Origin: Polaribacter vadi
GTDB taxonomy: Bacteria > Bacteroidota > Bacteroidia > Flavobacteriales > Flavobacteriaceae
DNA length: 64,000 nt
Reading direction: 5' to 3'
NCBI RefSeq assembly: GCF_001761365.1
Contig: NZ_CP017477.1
Location: forward strand, 952,501-1,016,500
Translations under genes and position numbers: made by a program
Shown: positions 56,127-64,000 of the stretch, in pieces
How the letters are laid out: every line of letters starts with the position of its first letter
How positions within the stretch are numbered: position 1 is the first letter of the stretch
Notes under the pieces: model-generated
The model's database searches: none
Told to the model about the DNA's origin: nothing
The model's input: only the letters and a program-made list of their open reading frames with translations

Positions 56127-56368
56127 GTACAGACAAACAATTACTAAGCAAAGCTTTGGTAAGATTAGGTATTTTAATTTTATTATTTATATTATGTCCT
56201 GTTATTATGACAATGGGTTTTAAGGCTTTAGATAAATTTACAGGAACCAATAACGAATATATTGCTTATTTAATTTTGGGATTTAGTTCCATTCTTTTAT
56301 TGTATACCTTATATTTTGGTTTTAAAACTTTTGGGGTTTTGCAAAAAGCTATATTTAACGAAAAATAA
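56123..56368 (+). CDS. Small two-helix membrane protein (DUF6095-like)
   Basis: 81 residues with two transmembrane segments (about 13-33 and 45-66) and a short cytoplasmic Lys/Glu tail. I associate such a small protein next to murQ with DUF6095, but that is recollection. ATG at 56123 overlaps the murQ stop by four bases, so translation is coupled. Function unknown. Confidence 0.75.
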   Translation: MSTDKQLLSKALVRLGILILLFILCPVIMTMGFKALDKFTGTNNEYIAYLILGFSSILLLYTLYFGFKTFGVLQKAIFNEK

Positions 56369-56371
56369 AAT

Positions 56372-57421
56372 CTGAAAACGATAAACTTACACAAGGTTTT
56401 TAAATGGGAACATTGGCCTTCTTCTTTATTTTATATTCCCAATTTGCCTTATGCTTTTTATTTAGCAGCAAAGGCAAAACATGCTGCTTTTTTTAGTGCT
56501 GCCAATCCTATTATAAAAAGTTCTGGAAATGGTACAGAAAGTAAATTTACCACGATTCACTTAGTTCCTGAAAAATACAGACCCAAAAGTATTTTGCATG
56601 TAGAAAATTCATCAATTTCTGAAACACTCTTAAAACTAAAGAATCAGCAATTAGAATTCCCTTTAATTGCTAAACCAGATATTGGTTTTAGAGGATTATT
56701 GGTAAAAAAGATAACTTCTGAAAATGAACTTAAAATATATCTGAACACCTATAATATCGATATTATACTTCAAGAATTTATAGCCTATAAACATGAATGT
56801 GGCATTTTTTATTCTAGAAATCCAACTACAGATAAAGGTGTAATTTCATCCATCACTTTAAAAAAATTTTTATGTATTACTGGTGATGGAACTTCAACAT
56901 TGCAACAACTTATTTTAAGTGATAAGAGAGCCAAATTATATGTTGATTTATTATTAGAATTGCACCAAAACAACTTAAAGTTAATTCCAAAAAAGTTGGA
57001 AATTATTCAGCTTTCTGTAATAGGAAATCACTCTAAAGGAACACAATTTTTAAACGGAAATCATTTAATTTCAAGACAATTAGAAGCTACTTTTGATGCA
57101 CTAAGCAAATCGATTCCAGGTTGGTTTTATGGTAGAATCGACTTGAAATACAACAATTTTTCTGAAGTTGAAAATGGTAAAGATTTTAAAATTTTAGAAA
57201 TTAATGGCATTATTGCAGAGCCTACTCACATCTATGATAGTGAAAACTGTACTTATTTTGATGCTTTAAAAGCAATTAGAAGTCATTGGAAATCTTTATA
57301 TGAAATTGCAACAACCAATCATTTAGAGCATAAAATTCCTTATAAAAGTACTAAAAAATTCATCTCAGAAATGTTTGAATTAAGAGCTTATACCAAAAAA
57401 ATTAAGCGTTTTACTTCCTAA
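56372..57421 (+). CDS. ATP-grasp family protein with a non-canonical start
   Basis: 349 residues if translation begins at CTG 56372. The N-terminus KWEHWPSSLFYIPNLPYAFY upstream of the only TTG (56444) is conserved-looking for this family (a Trp-Glu-His/Tyr-Trp motif followed by IPNLPY), so the real start must lie between the preceding stop (56366-56368) and 56402. In that interval the only near-start codons in frame are CTG (56372) and ATA (56381). The ATP-grasp part has LIAKPDIGFRGLLVKKI, LQEFIAYKHECGIFYSRNP, GDGTSTLQQLI and FKILEINGIIAEPTHIYD. It probably ligates an amino or carboxy substrate. Spacing to the previous gene is three bases. Confidence 0.75.
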   Translation: MKTINLHKVFKWEHWPSSLFYIPNLPYAFYLAAKAKHAAFFSAANPIIKSSGNGTESKFTTIHLVPEKYRPKSILHVENSSISETLLKLKNQQLEFPLIAKPDIGFRGLLVKKITSENELKIYLNTYNIDIILQEFIAYKHECGIFYSRNPTTDKGVISSITLKKFLCITGDGTSTLQQLILSDKRAKLYVDLLLELHQNNLKLIPKKLEIIQLSVIGNHSKGTQFLNGNHLISRQLEATFDALSKSIPGWFYGRIDLKYNNFSEVENGKDFKILEINGIIAEPTHIYDSENCTYFDALKAIRSHWKSLYEIATTNHLEHKIPYKSTKKFISEMFELRAYTKKIKRFTS

Positions 57422-57530
57422 AAACTGTTTGTGGTTTTACAAAAATCGAGAAATTAAAATACTTTTAACTCAAATAGTTTTTAATTGAACTCGATAGCCT
57501 AATTATATCAAATATTAATAAAATATAAAG

Positions 57531-57538
57531 TAGATTTG
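57531..57538 (+). promoter_or_regulatory. -7 promoter box of the exported PEP/pyruvate-binding protein gene
   Basis: TAGATTTG, a full TAnnTTTG match, 20 bases before ATG 57559. Confidence 0.6.
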
Positions 57539-57558
57539 TAGTAATCAATCTAAAAAAA

Positions 57559-60465
57559 ATGCAAAAAAAATTATATATAAGTACTCTGTTATTTTTCTTA
57601 ACGGTTTCATTTACAAACGCCCAAGAATTATCAACCTCAAAAATTAAAGATCTTGTAGAAAGCTACAAAGAAGATGTTAGAGGGCCATATTACAGAATAA
57701 AATGGTTTTGTGAAGATGGTAGTGTTAGAGAAGCAAAAGATCCTTGTCCAGATAAAATTGAAGGCATACAACATGCAAGTTTTAAAACTTCTGCTTTAGA
57801 GTTGAGAAAAACAAACCATTTGTTTTTTGGCGAGATTTTAGCAGCGACAAAAATCAATGAATTTTTAGACGAACAAAACAATTACAGCAGACTAAAACAG
57901 TATCAAATTGGTAAATATTTAGCGAGTATTAATGATGGTTGGGTTTTGCGAAAAGGTCAATTTTACAGAGGTGCTGTACAATCTGAAGATGAAGAAGCTT
58001 GGGGAAAAGAGTTTTTTGAAACTGTTTTAAAAAATGATTCTTTTTTAAAAACAAATTATTATTTAATAAGACAAGCGTTAAAAGATATTCCACATAATGG
58101 AGATACAAATCTTGGACAATTGATGAGAAGTGAATCTAAAATTTTAGCCGAAGAAATTCCTAGTTTTATGGATGTTCGAATTAAAATTCACGGAAATCCA
58201 CAAAAGACAGATATTGCATTGGTGAAGAATTTTATCAATAAAAAAGAGGATAAATTATCTTTAAAAGAAAAGAAAGATTTGCAAAACTTAATTTTAACAA
58301 TGGAACAGTTTTATGCTCCATTAGATTTTAAAAAGATAGATGAAGAAGTTGCAAACCTAAAAGGAAATACTTTTTTGATTGACGAGATTAAAAATTTCTC
58401 AGAAAATTATATCAACAATAATTCATCGAAAAAAATTGTAAGAAATTCTGCAAATATTTTAGCAGATATTAGAACCAATATTACTGATTTTAAATCATCT
58501 AAACATAAATTGCAATTATTAGATATTAGCAACCAAATAGAAAATGTGTTGTTAATTGAAGCGCAAAATTGGGAAACTGAAACCTTACAAGAAACAATTG
58601 AAAAAATTGAAATTTTAACTTGTGCTGCTTTAGGAAGTGGTTTAATTGAAATTTGGGAATTTGATAAAATAGAAAAATCTCTTATTAATAAAGGGAATAC
58701 AGACAAGATTACTGTAGCTTCTTTAAACGAATTACTAACCATTTCTAGAAGTATTGTGGAATGGAGTGCTTCTTTAATTAAAGCAAATTATAATGAGGAT
58801 GTTTTAAATTACACAAAATTCGAACCTTTGGCTTATGGTTTTATTGATGATAGAGTTCGTAACAGCATCGCTTTAAGTTTGGGAGAAACTGTAAGTAAAT
58901 TAGGAACTTTTGTTGCTAAAATATCAAATATCAATAATGATGTAATGTCTATTGATAACCAAAGTGCAATTAGAGGTTTAAATCCTGGATATGCTTTTGG
59001 AGAATTGGTTGTGGTAGATGGAAATCCTGATGATGTTGAAGTAAATACGAATAAAATTTACATTTTTCAAAATCCGCCTTCAGATTTAAAACCTGTTGCT
59101 GGAATTTTAACGGTTTCTGAAGGAAATTTAGTTTCTCACGTTCAATTATTGGCAAGAAATTTAGGAATTCCGAATGCAGCTTTATCGAATGAAAATTTAT
59201 CAGCTTTAAAAAAATACAATGGTAAAAAAGTTTTTTACGCAGTTTCTCATAAAGGAAATGTGATTATCAAGACCGAAAACGATATGTCTTCTGAAGAAGA
59301 AAAGCTTTTTGAGAAAAAAGAACGTAGTAAAAACATGATTGAAGTTCCTGTTGAAGATATTCGTTTAGATGTGTCTAAAGTAATTAACATGCGAGATGTA
59401 AATGCAACAGATTCTGGAAAACTTTGTGGACCAAAAGCGGCCAATCTTGGGGAGTTGAAAAATCTTTTTCCAAAGCAAGTTGTTGAAGGTTTAATTATTC
59501 CTTTTGGTGTTTTTAAAACACATATGAACTTACCAATGCCAAATGAAGGTAAAAGTTATTGGCAATATTTAAATGATACTTTTTACAATGCAGATCAGAA
59601 GAAAAAAGCGGGAGCAACTGAAGAGCAAGTAGAAAATTATTTATTAACTTCTTTAGAGAAACTTCATAAAGCTATTTTAAACATCAATTTAAATGCTGAT
59701 TTCACAAAAGATTTAAAATCGAACTTTCAAACTGCTTTCAAAAATGATATTGGTAAAGTTCCTGTATTTTTAAGGAGTGATACCAATATGGAAGATTTGA
59801 AAGAATTTACTGGAGCTGGTTTAAATTTAACGCTTTTTAATATTAAAGAAGAAGATAAAATTTTACAAGGAATTAAAAAAGTTTGGGCATCTGCTTACAC
59901 AGAACGTAGTTTTAAATGGAGACAAAAATATTTATTGAATCCAGAAAATGTGTATCCATCTATTTTAATTATACCAAGTGTAGATGTAGATTATTCTGGA
60001 GTTATGATTACAAAAGGAATAAATGCTGGTACAGATAACGATTTAACAGTAGCTTTTTCTAGAGGTGCTGGAGGTGCTGTAGATGGCCAATCTGCAGAAA
60101 CAAGACTCATCACCAAAAATGAAAACTTTTTATTAGCGCCAGCAAGACAAGCAGATTATATACGTTTGCCTAATTATGGTGGAACAAAAAAATATTTTAC
60201 ATCTTTCGAAAATGAGATTTTGAATGAGGATAATATCAACGAAATTAGAAAAATAGCGAAAGAAGTAAGAGCTAAAATTGGCGAGAAAGCAGAAGATAAA
60301 GACCAAGCTTTTGATGTTGAATTTGGTTTTGAGAATAATAAATTGTGGTTGTTTCAAATAAGACCTTTTGTGGAAAATAAACAAGCAAAAAGTTCAGATT
60401 ATTTGAATTCAATAACTCCAAAAATTGCAGACGATAAACAAATAAAAATCACCGAAAAATTATAA
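57559..60465 (+). CDS. Exported PEP-synthase-like protein with permuted domain order
   Basis: 968 residues with a Sec signal peptide (ending VSFTNAQE, about residue 21). A long helical region (about 30-480) is followed by a swivelling phosphohistidine domain (about 485-580; His527 in NLVSHVQLLARNLGIP) and then a PPDK_N-type ATP-grasp domain (about 620-945; LCGPKAANLGELKNL, FLRSDTNMEDLKEFTGAG, SRGAGGAVDGQSAETRLI, LWLFQIRPF). In PEP synthase the order is ATP-grasp, His, then a TIM barrel; here the first two are swapped and the barrel is missing. Export of an ATP-using enzyme is odd. No obvious partner; the next gene is three bases away. Confidence 0.85.
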   Translation: MQKKLYISTLLFFLTVSFTNAQELSTSKIKDLVESYKEDVRGPYYRIKWFCEDGSVREAKDPCPDKIEGIQHASFKTSALELRKTNHLFFGEILAATKINEFLDEQNNYSRLKQYQIGKYLASINDGWVLRKGQFYRGAVQSEDEEAWGKEFFETVLKNDSFLKTNYYLIRQALKDIPHNGDTNLGQLMRSESKILAEEIPSFMDVRIKIHGNPQKTDIALVKNFINKKEDKLSLKEKKDLQNLILTMEQFYAPLDFKKIDEEVANLKGNTFLIDEIKNFSENYINNNSSKKIVRNSANILADIRTNITDFKSSKHKLQLLDISNQIENVLLIEAQNWETETLQETIEKIEILTCAALGSGLIEIWEFDKIEKSLINKGNTDKITVASLNELLTISRSIVEWSASLIKANYNEDVLNYTKFEPLAYGFIDDRVRNSIALSLGETVSKLGTFVAKISNINNDVMSIDNQSAIRGLNPGYAFGELVVVDGNPDDVEVNTNKIYIFQNPPSDLKPVAGILTVSEGNLVSHVQLLARNLGIPNAALSNENLSALKKYNGKKVFYAVSHKGNVIIKTENDMSSEEEKLFEKKERSKNMIEVPVEDIRLDVSKVINMRDVNATDSGKLCGPKAANLGELKNLFPKQVVEGLIIPFGVFKTHMNLPMPNEGKSYWQYLNDTFYNADQKKKAGATEEQVENYLLTSLEKLHKAILNINLNADFTKDLKSNFQTAFKNDIGKVPVFLRSDTNMEDLKEFTGAGLNLTLFNIKEEDKILQGIKKVWASAYTERSFKWRQKYLLNPENVYPSILIIPSVDVDYSGVMITKGINAGTDNDLTVAFSRGAGGAVDGQSAETRLITKNENFLLAPARQADYIRLPNYGGTKKYFTSFENEILNEDNINEIRKIAKEVRAKIGEKAEDKDQAFDVEFGFENNKLWLFQIRPFVENKQAKSSDYLNSITPKIADDKQIKITEKL

Positions 60466-60467
60466 TA

Positions 60468-61784
60468 ATGAAAAAAAGATACATTTTACTGATTGCTGGT
60501 ATTTTAATTTCTTTAGGATTTATGAGATATTATCCTATTGATGGTTATGAATACACAGGCATTAAACGTTTATACCAAATAAGACAGTTTCAAAAAGACA
60601 GTGTTAAGTATAACAGAATTCCTAAAGGAGCTTATAAAAAATGGGCAGATATTCAATTACATCTAACCAATAAAACTACAGATAGTGTAGAAGATTTATT
60701 TGTAGTTGATAGCGATTTTGATCGAAAAATAAAGAGAATTACACCAAGTGGAAATTATTCTTTAGCGATTATGGATATGAGCGATCCTGAAAATTTACGC
60801 TATGCAGAACATAGAGAAACTGTAGGTTATCAGCCAGGTAGTGTTGGTAAATTAGCTGTTTTATTAGCTGTTTTTGATCAACTTGAAAAAATATGTCCAG
60901 ATTCTTATGAAGAGAGAGTTGGTTACTTAAAAAGTATAAAAGTTACCAGTAGATATTGGGGATTAGGAGATCATCATACCATACCAATTTACGATATAGA
61001 AAAAGATAGATTAACCAAAAGACAAGTTATTGCCAGTGATGAATTTTCACTATTTGAATGGTTAGATCACATGGTTTCTGTAAGTAATAATGGTGCTGCA
61101 AGTATTATGTACAGAGAAGCAATGTTAATGGCTGCTTTTGGACAAGAATACCCAAATTTAGATGCTGAAAAAGCTGAAAAATACTTTAAAGAAACCCCAA
61201 GAGATTCTTTAACAAATTTAGCAAATACAGTTGTAAACCAACCTTTAAGAGATTTAGGAATTAAAGAAAGCGAATGGAAATTAGGTGGCATGTTTACAAG
61301 ACCTCCAGAAAGATATGTTGGTAGAAAAGGTGGTAGTATTGGTTCTCCTAAAGGATTAATGAAATTTTTGGTAAAATTAGAACAAGGAAAAGTAATTGAT
61401 AAGGAATCTAGCTTAGAAATGAAACGTTTAATGTATATGACAGATAGACGAATTCGTTATGCAAGATCGCCAAGATTAGATGATGCTGCTGTGTATTTTA
61501 AATCTGGTAGTTATTATAAATGTGACAGAACTAAAGACCCAAATTGTGCAAGTTATGCAGGAAATGTATTTAACTATATGAACTCTGTAATTATTGTGGA
61601 ACAAGAAAATGGTGTAAAATATATTGTTTGTTTAATGACGAATGTTTTAAACAAAAACTCTGCAGGTGCTCACATGTACTTGGCAAGTAAAATTGATGAT
61701 GTTGTAAATGAAACTGCCAACATTAACAAACCTGAAATTAAAGAAGAAAAATACGTAGAAGATAAAGACGAATCAGATAATTAA
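60468..61784 (+). CDS. Serine beta-lactamase-fold (class A-like) hydrolase, membrane-anchored
   Basis: 438 residues with an N-terminal anchor (about 4-22). The three active-site elements of penicillin-recognising serine hydrolases are present: QPGSVGKLAVL (Ser-x-x-Lys), SVSNNGAASIMY (Ser-x-Asn) and VYFKSGSYYKC (Lys-Ser-Gly). It may be a beta-lactamase, a carboxypeptidase or an esterase; the long insertion between the first two motifs and the acidic C-terminus (KYVEDKDESDN) are unusual for classical class A enzymes. It is co-transcribed with the exported PEP-synthase-like gene (two bases apart). Confidence 0.87.
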   Translation: MKKRYILLIAGILISLGFMRYYPIDGYEYTGIKRLYQIRQFQKDSVKYNRIPKGAYKKWADIQLHLTNKTTDSVEDLFVVDSDFDRKIKRITPSGNYSLAIMDMSDPENLRYAEHRETVGYQPGSVGKLAVLLAVFDQLEKICPDSYEERVGYLKSIKVTSRYWGLGDHHTIPIYDIEKDRLTKRQVIASDEFSLFEWLDHMVSVSNNGAASIMYREAMLMAAFGQEYPNLDAEKAEKYFKETPRDSLTNLANTVVNQPLRDLGIKESEWKLGGMFTRPPERYVGRKGGSIGSPKGLMKFLVKLEQGKVIDKESSLEMKRLMYMTDRRIRYARSPRLDDAAVYFKSGSYYKCDRTKDPNCASYAGNVFNYMNSVIIVEQENGVKYIVCLMTNVLNKNSAGAHMYLASKIDDVVNETANINKPEIKEEKYVEDKDESDN

Positions 61785-61790
61785 GAATCT

Positions 61791-64000
61791 TTAATCTTTC
61801 TTTAAAAGTTGAATATAAGTATCGTAAGCAAGTTGGCCAACAGCTTTATTACGATACTTTTTTAATGGTAATAATGCAGGTAAAAAAGCTCTATTATCTG
61901 CAGCTTTAATATAGGTAACCGCAAAATGCCTAATATTACTTCCACTAATAGTCATTATTTTATTTAGGTATTCTAATTCAGAAATTAATGGCGTTTTAAT
62001 TACTGAAGAATCTAAAGTGTCTTCTTCAATAGCAAAATGCTCTAAAACTGGTAATACTGCATTTTTTATGGCGCTATCTAATAAGTTTTCTAAAAGTTCG
62101 ATGGCATTTATTTTAGCTTCTTTTATTTCGCTCTTCATCGCCTTAAAAATAATCTGAATATCTTCTTCATTATAAAGCAAACTCAATAAATTAAATAAGG
62201 TTAAAAAAGATTTATTTAACTCTAATTCTAAAGCATTGCTCAGATTTTTTCTAGCTTCGTAAATTGTTTGGTTATTTTCGTTAGCTTCATCAACCAAATC
62301 TTTATTAATTGTGTGTTGAATAGACGTTAAAACCTCTAAAATATCTTCATAAAAACCACATTCTTTATAAATTTGATTTTTAATAACTCTGTTAGAAATC
62401 GTTAAATTTAAATTTTTCCTTTTAATTTTTCGTAATGATTTTGTAGCCTCTAATCTACTGGTAGAATCTTTACTTTTTAATATTTTTAATAGCATTTTTA
62501 CGGCATTTTCATTCTGAAATGCACCTACTATTTTTGGAATGTTCTTTTTAACTTTCGATTTTAATTCGCCTTTAGACTCTAAATCTAACAAAACATTTAT
62601 AATTCTTGGTCCGTAATTTTTTAGCGATTTTATCGCTCTTTTTCTATGTCTTTTGATCGCTAGTAAATTTAACAAATCGCTAATAAACACTTCATGTGCA
62701 GTAATCCCAGCAGCAATTGTTGCAAATTTTACAATATAAGGGTGCTTATTATTTAAGTGTTTTGTAATAAAATCGTAATGATTCGTCATTCTAGAATATG
62801 CAATACTCAAAAGTAAGCCTGCAATAATTTCTTTTTTTACATAATCGTCATCAGCAGTATGTAACTCTATTTTATCTTCTAAACGTTTTCTTAATTGATA
62901 TAAAACACCTAAAGATTGGTTATTCTGACTTTGTTTTGCCAATGCTAAAAGTGCGCCATTAGCTATATAAACATCACTATGATTTAAATACGTATTAAAA
63001 AAATGTTCTTCTGTTTTAGGTGAATGAGCCAAAATATAATCTAAAGCAATGTATACAAGTGTATCATCTTTTTCATACACCAACGCTTCTATTTTAGTTA
63101 AGATATTATTGTCATCAAAAAAATCTAAATACTCTATAGCTTCTATTTTTACTTTGTTGGATGAATGCTGTAAAAGTTGAATAATAGGTTTTTGAAGTGC
63201 TTTTAGTTTGTAATCTTTTAAACGATCAAACATATTTAAAATAGCTTCTTCTGTTCCGTTTTCTAATACGTTTTTGATATCGAATAAATTATTACCTTTT
63301 TGAGGTTTTACATTGTTATTACTGGCAAATGTTAGCGTTTTCTGAATATTTTTCTTGAAAGATTCGAAATACGCTTCTCTTAATTTGTAGATTAAAACGA
63401 TCCAAATAAAAACAAATAGAATTACAATAACAGTAATGTAAGACGTACTTAAATTTAGCTTTTTGATAAAAAATATCAACAAAAAACCTGCAAAACCAGT
63501 GGCAATACTATCTACAGCAACATCTATATAAGATTTTGCCTGGTTTTTAATATGCAAAGGAATTGGCATAATAGACAACTCAACAGCAGCTTTATTCAAA
63601 CTTTGCTTAAAACTACCATCAATACCTTTTATAATAATTAAAACCCACAATTCAGGAAACGTTAAAAACAATAAACTTCCTAAACCTATGGTTAAAGGCA
63701 ACACTAATAAAGAAGAAGAAACTCCTAATTTATTTAAAATTTTATTGGTAAAAAATAATTGAAGTACAAGCGCAACAACATTAAAAGTAGAAAACCAAAA
63801 ACCAAAAAAAGCAGCTAATTCATCTGAATTTGGTATGGCTTTATTCGCAAAATCACTAAATTGAAAATCTACCAACTTTGCAACGATTACACTAATCCCA
63901 GTTATAAATGCTAAATAACTTAAATGTTTAGATTTCGATATAAGTTTTAAAGAAGACTTTTCTAATTGATCTTGACTCGCAATTACTTGTTTTCTCTTAA
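61791..64000 (-). CDS. Nucleotide-exchange-type (Tlc/ATP-ADP translocase-like) transporter with HEAT repeats, 5' end outside window
   Basis: The frame is open on the minus strand from 61791 to the end of the window, so the true start lies beyond 64000; the TTG at 63875 is internal. At least 735 residues are visible. The N-terminal part has seven or more membrane helices with the 12-helix translocase character (SSSLLVLPLTIGLGSLLFLT, KGIDGSFKQSLNKAAVELSIMPIP). From about 200 residues after that start come repeated HEAT-like helices (KALQKPIIQLLQHSSNKVKI, and SLKNYGPRIINVLLDLESKG). This membrane-plus-HEAT form is known in Bacteroidota; the transported nucleotide cannot be read. Confidence 0.8.
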   Translation of the reverse strand, partial: KRKQVIASQDQLEKSSLKLISKSKHLSYLAFITGISVIVAKLVDFQFSDFANKAIPNSDELAAFFGFWFSTFNVVALVLQLFFTNKILNKLGVSSSLLVLPLTIGLGSLLFLTFPELWVLIIIKGIDGSFKQSLNKAAVELSIMPIPLHIKNQAKSYIDVAVDSIATGFAGFLLIFFIKKLNLSTSYITVIVILFVFIWIVLIYKLREAYFESFKKNIQKTLTFASNNNVKPQKGNNLFDIKNVLENGTEEAILNMFDRLKDYKLKALQKPIIQLLQHSSNKVKIEAIEYLDFFDDNNILTKIEALVYEKDDTLVYIALDYILAHSPKTEEHFFNTYLNHSDVYIANGALLALAKQSQNNQSLGVLYQLRKRLEDKIELHTADDDYVKKEIIAGLLLSIAYSRMTNHYDFITKHLNNKHPYIVKFATIAAGITAHEVFISDLLNLLAIKRHRKRAIKSLKNYGPRIINVLLDLESKGELKSKVKKNIPKIVGAFQNENAVKMLLKILKSKDSTSRLEATKSLRKIKRKNLNLTISNRVIKNQIYKECGFYEDILEVLTSIQHTINKDLVDEANENNQTIYEARKNLSNALELELNKSFLTLFNLLSLLYNEEDIQIIFKAMKSEIKEAKINAIELLENLLDSAIKNAVLPVLEHFAIEEDTLDSSVIKTPLISELEYLNKIMTISGSNIRHFAVTYIKAADNRAFLPALLPLKKYRNKAVGQLAYDTYIQLLKKD

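Overview
The window is AT-rich chromosome from a member of the Bacteroidota, most likely a marine Flavobacteriaceae of the Polaribacter/Tenacibaculum type. The evidence is the gene content (BamD/RpoZ/CoaBC/DUF4835 block, DUF1573, DUF4249 with a TonB receptor, DUF1343, monomeric isocitrate dehydrogenase), the near absence of Shine-Dalgarno sequences, and repeated use of the Bacteroidota -7 promoter box TAnnTTTG. No rRNA, tRNA, CRISPR array, IS element or phage was found. Both ends cut genes: a membrane protein at the left, and an HEAT-repeat transporter on the minus strand at the right.

Layout. 0-7.8 kb: OmpA-like lipoprotein, valS, two tandem DUF1573 proteins, a retropepsin-like/PDZ protein and a class I aminotransferase. 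7.8-8.6 kb: a small accessory gene broken by one stop codon. 8.7-17.9 kb: murB, a four-helix-bundle membrane sensor, a glycosyltransferase/ECF sigma factor/Nramp-like cluster, a lipoprotein pectate lyase, lipA and an M19 dipeptidase. 17.9-18.85 kb: a gene-free stretch holding three tandem minus-strand small-RNA units and a decayed fourth. 18.85-28 kb: PLP/CBS enzyme, LolC/E-like permease, DUF1343 protein, then a minus-strand housekeeping block (dapA, bamD, rpoZ, coaBC, DUF4835). 28-33 kb: an ABC transporter whose permease is fused to an M1 peptidase. 33-39.2 kb: M42 peptidase, class V aminotransferase-fold protein, FAD oxidoreductase and a RimB/RimK/aspartoacylase operon. 39.2-42.1 kb: an accessory island of two single-gene cassettes (an esterase-like protein and a nonsense-mutated TIR-like defence protein). 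42.2-64 kb: trmD, a GT39-type enzyme, rplS with a structured leader, icd, a MacAB-TolC-like efflux operon, a TonB receptor with its DUF4249 partner, murQ, an ATP-grasp protein, an exported PEP-synthase-like protein, a class A beta-lactamase-fold protein and the transporter.

The most notable signals are not ordinary protein genes. (1) The cassette genes at 7.85, 39.5 and 41.0 kb obey the boundary rule of integron cassettes: the core at each 5' edge is the reverse complement, exact or nearly so, of the core just after that gene's stop codon. One intact 131-bp foldable attC-like site lies at 40869-40999. No integrase is in the window and the cores deviate from GTTRRRY. (2) The small-RNA tandem at 18.2-18.8 kb has a conserved purine-rich loop on stems of changing sequence, each unit with its own promoter-like box and terminator. 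(3) A sigma-54-like element reads directly into a short hairpin RNA at 16.5 kb. (4) Four genes (a DUF1573 gene, bamD, trmD, murQ) have TAnnTTTG exactly four bases before ATG, which predicts leaderless mRNAs.

Cell-wall metabolism recurs: murB for synthesis, murQ for muramic acid recycling, DUF1343 (NamZ-like) for release of MurNAc, and a serine beta-lactamase-fold protein. The bamD and DUF4835 proteins concern outer-membrane assembly and probably type IX secretion. All functions are read from the sequence by eye; no database search was run.
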